Source: an uncultured Bacteroidales bacterium
GTDB taxonomy: Bacteria; Bacteroidota; Bacteroidia; Bacteroidales; Muribaculaceae
Assembly (NCBI GenBank): GCA_947175535.1
Contig: CAMWNF010000005.1
Coordinates: forward strand, 1-54,173
Direction of reading: 5' to 3'
Length of the DNA: 54,173 bases
Below are positions 36,977 through 43,881 of the stretch, in pieces (positions within the stretch are counted from its first letter, which is position 1; each line of letters opens with the position of its first letter). The translations under genes were made by a program, and so were the position numbers. The notes below the pieces were generated by a model. It saw only the letters and a list, made by a program, of their open reading frames with translations. It was not told the DNA's origin and ran no database searches.

Positions 36977-37600
36977 ATGGAGCTCGACGAGTATATCGAA
37001 TCACATATCGACCGTGAGCCTTACCATCTCCACGAGCTGTACCGTCGCACCAATCTGACGCGGCTCTATGCCCGCATGTGCTCGGGTCACACTCAAGGGC
37101 GTCTGCTTGCGATGCTTTCGAAGATGATTTCGCCCCGCCGCGTCCTTGAACTCGGCACGTTTACAGGCTATTCCGCCCTGTGTCTGGCTGAAGGAATTCC
37201 TGCCGGAGGTGAACTTCACACTGTCGAGATTGACGACGAGTCGGAAGACGAACTGCTCGAACTGTTCGCTTCTGCTCCCGGCGGCGAGAAAATCACGCTT
37301 CATATCGGCGACGCCCTGCAACTGATACCTGAGATTGCGGGTGAGTGGGATTTGGTGTTTATCGACGCCAACAAACGCCACTATTGCGAATATTATGAGG
37401 CGGTTTTCCCCGTGGTGCGCCCCGGAGCTTACATCATCGCCGATAACACGCTGTGGGACGGCAAAGTGGTCGACCCTTCGGCACACGATGCCCAGACCGA
37501 AGGCATTCTCGCATTCAACGACATGATTGCTGCCGACGACCGTGTCGAAAAAGTCATTCTCCCCATCCGCGACGGCATGACTATCATCAGAAAGAAATAA
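36977..37600 (+). CDS. Class I SAM-dependent O-methyltransferase (family 3)
   Basis: A 207-residue methyltransferase of the catechol-O-methyltransferase-like family 3. Motif I is VLELGTFTGYSALCLAEG, followed by the acidic strand HTVEIDDE and the metal-binding segment LVFIDANKRHYCEYYEA, then IIADNTLWDGKVVDP; these Asp and Asn residues ligate the divalent metal in this family. It uses S-adenosylmethionine to methylate a hydroxyl; the acceptor is unknown. The track start is a TTG overlapping the upstream stop; ATG 36977 is the natural start, 2 nt after the membrane-protein stop. Confidence 0.88.
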   Translation: MELDEYIESHIDREPYHLHELYRRTNLTRLYARMCSGHTQGRLLAMLSKMISPRRVLELGTFTGYSALCLAEGIPAGGELHTVEIDDESEDELLELFASAPGGEKITLHIGDALQLIPEIAGEWDLVFIDANKRHYCEYYEAVFPVVRPGAYIIADNTLWDGKVVDPSAHDAQTEGILAFNDMIAADDRVEKVILPIRDGMTIIRKK

Positions 37601-37609
37601 TTATAAACA

Positions 37610-38149
37610 ATGATTAAAGAAATACTTGAACATAATCGTCGCTTCGTAGAAGAGAAAGGCTACGAGCGTTTCCGCACTGATAAATATCCCAACAAGAAAA
37701 TTGCGATTGTGACCTGCATGGACACGCGTCTTGTCGAACTGCTCCCTGCCGCACTCGGCTTCCGCAATGGCGACGTGAAAGTCATCAAAAACGCCGGCGC
37801 AACGATTACCAATCCCTTTGACAGCACGATGCGTAGCCTGCTTGTCGCTGTCTATGAGCTTGGCGTAGAGGAAATAATGGTTATAGGTCATACGGGCTGC
37901 GGCGTCCAGGGCATGGACAGCGCAGAGATGCAACATCTTATGAAAGAACGCGGTATTCCCGAAAGCAATATCAACCTGATGAAGCACTGTGGCATCGACC
38001 TTGACAGCTGGCTTCACGGATTCGACGACACCGACGAAGCAATCCGCGAAACTGTCGACCTCATCCGAAACCATCCCCTTATGACCCACGACATCACCGT
38101 CAAAGGCTACATAATGGACTCCGAAACCGGTACCCTCCGCCCCCTTTGA
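37610..38149 (+). CDS. Beta-carbonic anhydrase
   Basis: A 179-residue beta-class carbonic anhydrase that interconverts CO2 and bicarbonate in the cytoplasm. Zinc ligands are visible: Cys in VTCMDTR, whose Asp-Arg pair is the catalytic dyad, and His and Cys in VIGHTGCG. NAGATITNPFDSTMRSLLVAVYELG is a conserved core. Length fits the small prokaryotic forms. It is the last gene of the operon. The final 35 bp of similarity (38094-38128) recurs at 39474-39508 downstream of the acyltransferase gene, indicating a partial duplication of its 3' end. Confidence 0.93.
   Translation: MIKEILEHNRRFVEEKGYERFRTDKYPNKKIAIVTCMDTRLVELLPAALGFRNGDVKVIKNAGATITNPFDSTMRSLLVAVYELGVEEIMVIGHTGCGVQGMDSAEMQHLMKERGIPESNINLMKHCGIDLDSWLHGFDDTDEAIRETVDLIRNHPLMTHDITVKGYIMDSETGTLRPL
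38094..38128 (+). repeat. 35-bp repeat, copy 1 (3' end of carbonic anhydrase gene)
   Basis: TCACCGTCAAAGGCTACATAA... matches 39474-39508 at 32 of 35 positions by eye and encodes TVKGYIMDSET in the carbonic anhydrase. Confidence 0.8.
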
Positions 38150-38170
38150 AAGGATCAAAACCGTTTTCAC

Positions 38171-38202
38171 TTGGCTGATAATGGCGAGTTGTTTATCTTT
38201 GC
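38171..38202 (+). promoter_or_regulatory. Promoter of the acyltransferase gene, near-leaderless
   Basis: TTG (38171-38173), a 20-nt spacer, then TATCTTTGC (38194-38202). The ATG at 38209 lies 6 nt after the box, so the transcript should start within a few nucleotides of the start codon. Confidence 0.7.
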
Positions 38203-38208
38203 ATTGAT

Positions 38209-39381
38209 ATGTCTACAACAACGTTCAATCCTATAGCAGAGAGCGGCAGGGCAGCCCGTCGGGAGGGATGGGTCGACGCTCTCCGCATTGTCGCTTGTGC
38301 GATGGTCGTACTCAGCCATTGCTGCGACCATTTCACGGCTGCATTTGACTCGAATTACTCGTTTTTCCTCACAGGCACGGCTATCGGCAGCATTGTTCGC
38401 CCTTGTGTGCCGTTGTTCGTGATGATGTCAGGTGTGCTTCTGCTCCCAATCAATAATAATGTAAGCCTGAGCGGATTTTACAAGAAAAGAGTGTCGCGCG
38501 TTTTGATTGCGCTGATTTTCTGGTCTCTGCTGCTACCTGTAGCTTGCTACTTCTACTTTAATTCTGTCGGCGGAAGCTCGGTCAACCCAGCGGTCGACCT
38601 TACGGCTTACACTCGGTCAGGATTAGTCAATCGCCTGTGGAGCTGGATATTCAACTTTAACTATGATACAACTCCGCTGTGGTATCTTTATATGCTGCTC
38701 GGTCTATATTTAGCCATGCCGATTGTCAACGCATGGCTTGCCACTGCCAGCCGCAAAGATTTACGCGCAGTGCTGATTGTTTGGATTGCAACCCTTTTTA
38801 TTCCGATTATAAAAATCGTCGCTCCCCTTTGTGGCTATGCCGGTAATTACGGCAATCTCGATATATGGGGCGGCTGCGATTGGAATGTCTACGGCACGTT
38901 TTACTATATGTCGGGGTTTATGGGTTATATTCTACTCGCATATTACATGGTAAAATACCCGCTGTCGTGGAGCAACCGCAAACTGGCGGTCATCGGTAGC
39001 CTTATGTTTGCCGCAGGATTTGTATTGACTTTCGGCGGCTATGTATTGCTGCAGAAATATTTCCCCGGTAATTATTCATATCTGGAAATAGCGTGGTGGT
39101 TTACAGGTATCAACGTATTCATTATGACATGGCCGATATTCGAGTGGTTCAGACGTTCGTCAATCAGACCTCGAAAAGTGTTGACATATCTTGCCGGTCT
39201 GACGTTCGGCATATACCTTTGTCACTTTTTCTTTGTGATGGTGGGATATGACCTCTTTAACATTGCGTCGCTCCCCGCAGTTGTGAGGATTGCATTAAAC
39301 CTGATTTTCACTTTCAGTTGCGCCGCCATCCTCGCCGCTCTCCTAAAAAGCTGGAAAGTCACCCGGAAATTTGTGTCATAG
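38209..39381 (+). CDS. Acyltransferase family 3 integral membrane protein
   Basis: A 390-residue membrane protein of the acyltransferase 3 (OafA/OatA-like) family. The N-terminal helix carries WVDALRIVACAMVVLSHCCDH, with the conserved Arg and catalytic-type His of the first transmembrane segment, and RPCVPLFVMMSGVLLLPI is the next conserved block. About ten hydrophobic segments follow to the end. These proteins acetylate or succinylate sugars of surface polysaccharides, using acyl-CoA from the cytoplasm. It lacks the extra extracellular SGNH domain of OatA. It stands alone behind its own promoter; a role in modifying a glycan made by the upstream glycosyltransferase operon is possible but only positional. 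Confidence 0.9.
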   Translation: MSTTTFNPIAESGRAARREGWVDALRIVACAMVVLSHCCDHFTAAFDSNYSFFLTGTAIGSIVRPCVPLFVMMSGVLLLPINNNVSLSGFYKKRVSRVLIALIFWSLLLPVACYFYFNSVGGSSVNPAVDLTAYTRSGLVNRLWSWIFNFNYDTTPLWYLYMLLGLYLAMPIVNAWLATASRKDLRAVLIVWIATLFIPIIKIVAPLCGYAGNYGNLDIWGGCDWNVYGTFYYMSGFMGYILLAYYMVKYPLSWSNRKLAVIGSLMFAAGFVLTFGGYVLLQKYFPGNYSYLEIAWWFTGINVFIMTWPIFEWFRRSSIRPRKVLTYLAGLTFGIYLCHFFFVMVGYDLFNIASLPAVVRIALNLIFTFSCAAILAALLKSWKVTRKFVS

Positions 39382-39473
39382 CTCGAATAGGCTGATGACC
39401 GAAGTTGTTTTTTCTCGAAACTACGCGATTTTAACAATATTGCACGACGGCGTAGAGTCGCGTTATCAACGGC

Positions 39474-39508
39474 TCACCATCAACGGCTACATAATAGACT
39501 CCGAAACC
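39474..39508 (+). repeat. 35-bp repeat, copy 2 (remnant of a carbonic anhydrase 3' end)
   Basis: In one frame it reads LTINGYIIDSET, against TVKGYIMDSET at the end of the carbonic anhydrase at 37610-38149. Weaker similarity extends about 10 nt further upstream. It is an isolated remnant of a second copy. Confidence 0.75.
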
Positions 39509-39532
39509 TGCGCTCCCTGTAACAAAAGAGTA

Positions 39533-39553
39533 GGGGCGTACCCTGGTGCGCCC
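39533..39553. repeat. REP-like palindrome
   Basis: GGGGCGTACC and GGTGCGCCC form a 9-bp stem (one G-U pair) around CT. The form resembles short GC-rich palindromes repeated between genes in many bacterial genomes; only one copy lies in this window. Confidence 0.5.
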
Positions 39554-39583
39554 GAAACAAACAGTTGCCAATAGTTACAGACT

Positions 39584-39650
39584 CGGCTTTAGCCGGGTGT
39601 AAATGTAAGCCTATGGCAAATCTCGCGTAGCAGATGCAGCCATAGGATAC
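39584..39650. repeat. Second REP-like palindromic unit
   Basis: CGGCTTTAGCCG is a short palindrome. It is followed by CCTATGGC, an inner ATCT/AGAT pair and GCCATAGG, together forming a cruciform-like unit. No gene is visible here. Confidence 0.45.
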
Positions 39651-39737
39651 AATCCAACCCCAAAGCAAAGAGTTCCGCCAACTAAACGTGGCTTGTAATA
39701 TTCCTCTGATGCGGTTTATTCACGGCTATAAAGTTGA

Positions 39738-39777
39738 AATGCACTCCAAAAATTATACCCAATTTTTGGAGTGCATT
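39738..39777. terminator. Perfect 17-bp inverted repeat between convergent genes
   Basis: AATGCACTCCAAAAATT (39738-39754) pairs fully with AATTTTTGGAGTGCATT (39761-39777) around a 6-nt loop. It lies between the acyltransferase gene (+) and the coiled-coil protein gene (-) and can serve as a two-way terminator, though no long T-run flanks it. The length and perfection are unusual. Confidence 0.6.
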
Positions 39778-39855
39778 GTAGGAAAAATACATTTAATATT
39801 ATTGTAAATACTAAAGTATAATAAAAGGCTAACCTATTGTAAATAATATTGATAT

Positions 39856-40953
39856 TTATTGGATTCTATTAATTTCAGCTTGTATTTCAGATTCTGAAAA
39901 GAATGGTCTACATAGAAATGTTGTAAAACTATTTAAATTTGAGCTAAATACAGGAATTTTACTTCCCTTTTGTTTAATAGTGTCCCCTATGATACGTCTT
40001 CTATAATATAAATTACTTCCACTATAAACTTGAATTTCCCAGTTACCCAGTTCCTTTGACCGATTATAATTTGAACCTCTAACTGGGGATGCTCCCGGCA
40101 CAACGAAATATAGACCAGGAATGTCAAAATTTTTGAGTCTATTATTTGATATTGCTCGCAATATTGTTTCATCGGCCATCTCCCAACCGTATGGAATTGG
40201 ATTGGCTATAACTACTTTACCTTTAGCTGCGTCAAACTCAAATCGAAAATCATATACATCGTTTCTTATAATGTATCCAGCTACTTGAAACGTCGAAACA
40301 CCTAATTTATTCAATAGATTCTGGATTGCTTGGTTGCGTAACTGACTGCGTTTGAATTGCTCTCTTCTTTCAGCTTCCTCTCTAGCTGCCAGTTCTTCCC
40401 TTCTGGTCCGCTCGATTTGTTCTCTCTTTTCGCGCTCAATTCGTTCCTCTTCAGACTTTATCCTTGCCCTTTCTTCTTCTTTTGGTTTAATTATAAGACC
40501 TTCCGCAACTTTCTGCGAGAGTGAAACTAAATGATTCATATTCTGGACTGGAGATGAAGTATCAAAAGAATAAACTATTACTGCACTCTGAACGTCAATA
40601 AGGCGAGAAGACACGAATATTTCGTCGAGCAATTCGTTTGCATCTACCACCGCAACATATCTCACGCCAAATTGCTGTCCGATTTTGGCGATTTGACTGT
40701 CAGATACATTTCCAGAAACTTGGTAATCTTGTTCCGAGGAAATGGCATTGAGAAAATCATTAGTTCTTTCAATGGCAATGTAGTCTGGTGATGCAGCTAT
40801 CTCCGAAACCATTTTAGAGCCAATGACTTTTTTATATGCCTCATCGATATCGCCAATCATGTAAACAGCGAGTTTTTGTTTGAAATTATTATTTTGTCCA
40901 TCTACCGTCGTAAACGAAACAGCTAATAATAGCATGATGAATATTGTACGCAT
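39856..40953 (-). CDS. Secreted protein with CsgG/LpoB-like domain, coiled coil and C-terminal domain
   Basis: A 365-residue protein with a signal peptide (MRTIFIMLLLAVSFTTVDGQ). Residues about 25-150 (KLAVYMIGDIDE..., IAIERTNDFLNAISSEQDYQ, IGQQFGVRYVAVVD, SSRLIDVQSAVIVYSF) have the pattern of CsgG/LpoB/TolB-N-like envelope domains. A charged coiled coil follows (EEERARIKSEEERIEREKRE to about residue 210), then an unrecognised C-terminal domain containing RNDVYDFRFEFDAAKGKVVI. The first domain is clearly paralogous to the neighbouring 159-residue protein. Likely periplasmic or outer-membrane associated; function unknown. It lies 11 nt downstream of its paralogue, in the same transcript. Composition is AT-richer than the genes on either side of the island. 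Confidence 0.65.
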   Translation of the reverse strand: MRTIFIMLLLAVSFTTVDGQNNNFKQKLAVYMIGDIDEAYKKVIGSKMVSEIAASPDYIAIERTNDFLNAISSEQDYQVSGNVSDSQIAKIGQQFGVRYVAVVDANELLDEIFVSSRLIDVQSAVIVYSFDTSSPVQNMNHLVSLSQKVAEGLIIKPKEEERARIKSEEERIEREKREQIERTRREELAAREEAERREQFKRSQLRNQAIQNLLNKLGVSTFQVAGYIIRNDVYDFRFEFDAAKGKVVIANPIPYGWEMADETILRAISNNRLKNFDIPGLYFVVPGASPVRGSNYNRSKELGNWEIQVYSGSNLYYRRRIIGDTIKQKGSKIPVFSSNLNSFTTFLCRPFFSESEIQAEINRIQ

Positions 40954-40964
40954 ATACCAAAGAT

Positions 40965-41444
40965 TTATTTAGACTTATTATTAAGAAGACGATATGCGAG
41001 ATTATTTGCCATGGTGGATATAATCTCCGATCCAGTGTATTCCCGTTTGAGATTCACTGTTTTGAGAATCTCCCCGGATACCAAGTCGATCAACTTAGCA
41101 AACATATGGCATTGGTCGTCTGCGGATATTACGGTGTGGACTACAATGACATAATCAACACCTAAACGTTGTCCCACGGAACGAATTTCTTTTTCGGGAA
41201 GGTCTCCAGATGTCTGATAGTCTTGTTCTTTATCAAGAGCGTTGACAAATGACGAGTTTCTTTCAAATGCCTTGTAATCTTTATTCCCAGAAAGTCGTGC
41301 AAGGACCGATGAACAAACAATTGATTTGGTAGATTTGGAGATTTCGCCTTCTGCGTACACGGCAACCTTTTTAGCCGCCATAGCTTCACTTGCGAACATG
41401 GTACTAGTAACCATAATGAAAAGAAGTAAATATAACCTTTTCAT
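40965..41444 (-). CDS. Small secreted CsgG/LpoB-like protein (paralogue of the next gene)
   Basis: A 159-residue protein with a signal peptide (MKRLYLLLFIMVTSTMFASEAMA). It consists of one domain: KKVAVYAEGEIS, FERNSSFVNALDKEQDYQTSG, VGQRLGVDYVIVVH, AKLIDLVSGEILKTV. These blocks match the first domain of the downstream protein in order and spacing (KLAVYMIGDID, FLNAISSEQDYQ, IGQQFGVRYVAVVD, SRLIDVQSA). The fold is probably that of CsgG/LpoB envelope proteins, inferred from motif rhythm only. It is the first full gene behind leader copy 2. Confidence 0.65.
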   Translation of the reverse strand: MKRLYLLLFIMVTSTMFASEAMAAKKVAVYAEGEISKSTKSIVCSSVLARLSGNKDYKAFERNSSFVNALDKEQDYQTSGDLPEKEIRSVGQRLGVDYVIVVHTVISADDQCHMFAKLIDLVSGEILKTVNLKREYTGSEIISTMANNLAYRLLNNKSK

Positions 41445-41453
41445 AAATACATT

Positions 41454-41648
41454 TTATGCCTCTGGACTCTCCTCGTTGGCTTTAGATAAAAAAATAAGAG
41501 CGTGAGAGTCTGTATCTTCTACCCGTCCCACAAACTGAGGCTCTGGAATGCCTTTCAAGATGAAACGAGCAGTTAGAGCCTCACGCAGATATGTGAATAT
41601 AATATATCTCCTCGCGGAGATATGGGATATATCACAATCGAAAGGCAT
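41454..41648 (-). CDS. Small 64-residue ORF inside leader copy 2
   Basis: An open frame MPFDCDISHISARRYII...DTDSHALIFLSKANEESPEA ending 9 nt before the start of the 159-residue gene. No signal or membrane segment. The C-terminal part aligns with the decayed frame at 597-816 (DTDSYAFF, PNANER), which lies at the same place before another gene. It may be a real small protein or a translated leader peptide. An 8-bp hairpin with a GCGA loop (41604-41623) lies inside it. Confidence 0.45.
   Translation of the reverse strand: MPFDCDISHISARRYIIFTYLREALTARFILKGIPEPQFVGRVEDTDSHALIFLSKANEESPEA
41604..41623 (-). other. Hairpin inside the small ORF of leader copy 2
   Basis: ATATCTCC and GGAGATAT pair fully; on the minus strand the loop is GCGA, a GNRA-type tetraloop that would make the RNA hairpin stable. 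Confidence 0.55.
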
Positions 41649-41765
41649 CTATCACTGCAACATTTGACCTTGATAAGAAATTTTCCAGATTTCAGTTTGT
41701 CAAATGAGCGTCGATAAACGCTTCATAATAATTAGTATGTCTTTGTCAATCGTTTAATTGACGGT
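41649..41765 (-). promoter_or_regulatory. Upstream half of leader copy 2
   Basis: On the minus strand this leader starts near 41760 with a CAAT...ATTG hairpin and an AGCGT...ACGCT hairpin with a TTATCG loop (41708-41723). It then runs to the GATGCC that begins the small ORF. The order and several sequence blocks (AAGCGTTTATC, AAGGTCA-like and GATGCC) match leader copy 1 at 810-935. Confidence 0.5.
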
Positions 41766-41797
41766 GCTAATTTACGAAATATTATTAAATTAAACAA
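41766..41797 (-). promoter_or_regulatory. Promoter of leader copy 2
   Basis: On the minus strand TTG (41797-41795), a 20-nt spacer, then TAAATTAGC (41774-41766), one base off the -7 consensus. Confidence 0.5.
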
Positions 41798-41996
41798 TAA
41801 AACTGCGATTATTTAGATTTATTGCTATACACAGAACCCCAGATAGATTTGCATAAACCTCTGTGTGTTCATTCCACCTTTATCTACAATAATACATAGC
41901 AATGGCGTCAGAGCGTAAGGTTCAGACGTACATTCCTTTTTTCTGTTTCTGCGTGGTTTTATTCATCCGGAGACGGACGCAAAAATTGCCTTACTA
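41798..41996. other. Intergenic stretch downstream of nadB
   Basis: AT-rich sequence with a long-looped ACACAGA/TCTGTGT inverted repeat near 41828-41867 and a short TCCG-CGGA hairpin near 41970. No gene or clear terminator is seen. Confidence 0.4.
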
Positions 41997-43568
41997 TTAT
42001 TTCGCCGTTGGCGGATAGTCGAGGGTGTAGTGGAGGCCGCGGGATTCTTTGCGCTCTTTAGCTTGTCGCATAATGAGATAGCCGACGTTGATGATGTTGC
42101 GCAGTTCGCAGATTTCGCGCGAGGCTTTTGAGCATTTGAACAGGGGTTCGGTCTCTTCATAGAGTATGTCGAGTCGGTTCCATGCGCGGTCGAGTCGCAG
42201 ATTGCTGCGGACGATGCCGACATATGTTCCCATTATCTGGTTTACCTCTTTGATGCTCTGAGTGATAAGCACCATTTCTTCAGGATGGCGCGTGCCCTCG
42301 TCGTTCCATTCAGGCACGTCAGTGCGGAACGACAGATGTTTCACCTCCTCGCGGGCGTGGCGTGCGGCTGCGTCGGCATAAACGACGGCTTCAATCAGCG
42401 AGTTAGATGCCAAACGGTTACCGCCGTGCAGACCGGTGCACGAACATTCGCCGAGAGCATATAGCCGCTTGATTGACGACTCGCCGTTGCCGTCGACCTT
42501 GATGCCCCCGCAGAGATAGTGGGCTGCCGGAGCGACGGGAATGTAATCTTTTGTTATGTCGATGCCGAGCGACAGACATTTGCGGTAGATGTTGGGGAAG
42601 TGGCGTTTGGTCTCTTCCGGGTCTTTGTGTGTAACGTCGAGATAGACATGGTCGTCGCCGTGAAGTTTCATTTCGCTGTCGATTGCGCGGGCGACGATGT
42701 CGCGCGGAGCAAGTGACAGACGAGGGTCGTATTTGTGCATGAACTCCTCGCCCTTGAGGTTGCGGAGCACGGCGCCATAGCCTCGCATGGCTTCGGTGAT
42801 GAGGAATGACGGACGGTCGCCGGGATGATATAGTGCCGTCGGGTGGAACTGAATGAATTCCATGTCCTTTACCGTGCCCTTTGCGCGATATACCATTGCG
42901 ATACCGTCGCCTGTGGCTACGAGCGGATTGGTCGTGGTCTGATAGACAGCTCCGACGCCTCCGGTAGCCATGACCGTCACTTTCGACAGGAAAGTGTCGA
43001 CCTTGCCGGTGTCGGGATTGAGCACATAGGCGCCGTAGCATGTGATGTCGGGCGTGCGACGGGTGACGATTTTGCCGAGATGGTGTTGAGTGATTATCTC
43101 GATGGCGAAGCGACCTTCGAATACATCGATATTGGGGTTCGAGCGCACCGCCTTGATAAGACTTTCCTGAATTTCGAAACCTGTGTTGTCGGCGTGGTGA
43201 AGAATGCGGAACTCGCTGTGACCGCCTTCGCGATGAAGGTCAAACGACCCGTCGTCTTTCTTGTCGAAGTCAACACCCCAGTCGATTAGCTGTCTGATTT
43301 GCTCCGGTGCACCTTTGACGACCTTTTCGACTGCCTCAGGGTCGCTGAGCCAGTCGCCGGCGACCATGGTGTCGTGGATATGCTTGTCGAAATCGTCGAC
43401 CATAAGATTTGTAACCGATGCCACGCCGCCCTGAGCGAGAGCCGTATTTGCTTCGTCGATAGTGGTTTTGCATATAAGAGCCACCTTCCCGGTGGCTGCT
43501 ACTTTGAGCGCGAAACTCATTCCGGCAATGCCGGAACCGATCACGAGGTAATCGTATTTATAAGTCAT
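41997..43568 (-). CDS. nadB: L-aspartate oxidase
   Basis: A 523-residue FAD enzyme that oxidises L-aspartate to iminoaspartate, the first step of de novo NAD synthesis in the cytoplasm. The FAD-binding N-terminus is YLVIGSGIAGMSFALKVA. TALAQGGVASV, DLHREGGHSEFRILHHADNTG, GGVGAVYQTTTNPLVATGDG, FIQFHPTALYHPG and ALGECSCTGLHGGNRLASNSLIE are family blocks; the last holds the active-site and FAD contacts that separate NadB from succinate dehydrogenase. Length is normal. No nadA or nadC is visible in the window. It has its own promoter at 43592-43623. Confidence 0.95.
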   Translation of the reverse strand: MTYKYDYLVIGSGIAGMSFALKVAATGKVALICKTTIDEANTALAQGGVASVTNLMVDDFDKHIHDTMVAGDWLSDPEAVEKVVKGAPEQIRQLIDWGVDFDKKDDGSFDLHREGGHSEFRILHHADNTGFEIQESLIKAVRSNPNIDVFEGRFAIEIITQHHLGKIVTRRTPDITCYGAYVLNPDTGKVDTFLSKVTVMATGGVGAVYQTTTNPLVATGDGIAMVYRAKGTVKDMEFIQFHPTALYHPGDRPSFLITEAMRGYGAVLRNLKGEEFMHKYDPRLSLAPRDIVARAIDSEMKLHGDDHVYLDVTHKDPEETKRHFPNIYRKCLSLGIDITKDYIPVAPAAHYLCGGIKVDGNGESSIKRLYALGECSCTGLHGGNRLASNSLIEAVVYADAAARHAREEVKHLSFRTDVPEWNDEGTRHPEEMVLITQSIKEVNQIMGTYVGIVRSNLRLDRAWNRLDILYEETEPLFKCSKASREICELRNIINVGYLIMRQAKERKESRGLHYTLDYPPTAK

Positions 43569-43591
43569 GTCTTTTTACGAAGTTATGCGCC

Positions 43592-43623
43592 GCAAAATAA
43601 CTAAAAATCGCCGAAACAGCCAA
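43592..43623 (-). promoter_or_regulatory. Promoter of nadB
   Basis: On the minus strand TTG (43623-43621), a 20-nt spacer, then TTATTTTGC (43600-43592). The leader would be about 20 nt. The remaining 43624-43854 stretch holds only a short TCACAT/ATGTGA hairpin (43675-43691) and nothing else I can support. Confidence 0.6.
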
Positions 43624-43854
43624 GAAAATCCCCCACATAACCGCAAAAATCCATCGCTATCGCTTTCACCCGTCTCACATCGGTTATGTGACCTGTCATC
43701 CCGAACCGCCTTCTGATGTTTATTTATGAATTGTTAAATCTGTGTGGCTAATCGGTTATAAGATAATCATATATCGGCGATAGAATGTGTTAAATCGCTT
43801 TCTCGTCTGAAATCACTGTCACCCGTAATGATTTCCTATATAACTTTGCAACCG

Positions 43855-43877
43855 TAAAAACCGGGGGCGGGTTTTTA
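43855..43877 (-). terminator. Terminator of the suf operon
   Basis: TAAAAACC and GGTTTTTA pair around a G/C-rich loop just 5 nt past the sufS stop. The T-run within the second arm suits minus-strand termination. Confidence 0.65.
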
Positions 43878-43881
43878 TGAT

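Larger units (their letters stand above)
39382..39855. other. Gene-free stretch with palindromes and a duplicated gene end
   Basis: No convincing gene is seen in these 474 nt between convergent genes. The stretch holds the 35-bp carbonic-anhydrase-like repeat (39474-39508), REP-like palindromes (39533-39650) and a 17-bp perfect hairpin (39738-39777), then AT-rich sequence up to the stop of the minus-strand gene. The short ORFs listed across it are not supported. Confidence 0.7.

Noticed and set aside
39371-39668. Small ORFs in the acyltransferase downstream gap
   Set aside because: One contains the carbonic-anhydrase-like remnant, the other crosses palindromes; neither has a start context or a family match.
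42418-43041. 207-aa Arg/His-rich ORF inside nadB
   Set aside because: Alternate frame of nadB with low-complexity composition and no family motif.
43841-43849. Perfect TAACTTTGC box on the plus strand
   Set aside because: No -33 element, and it points into the 3' end of sufS with no gene to drive. Kept only as a possible antisense start.
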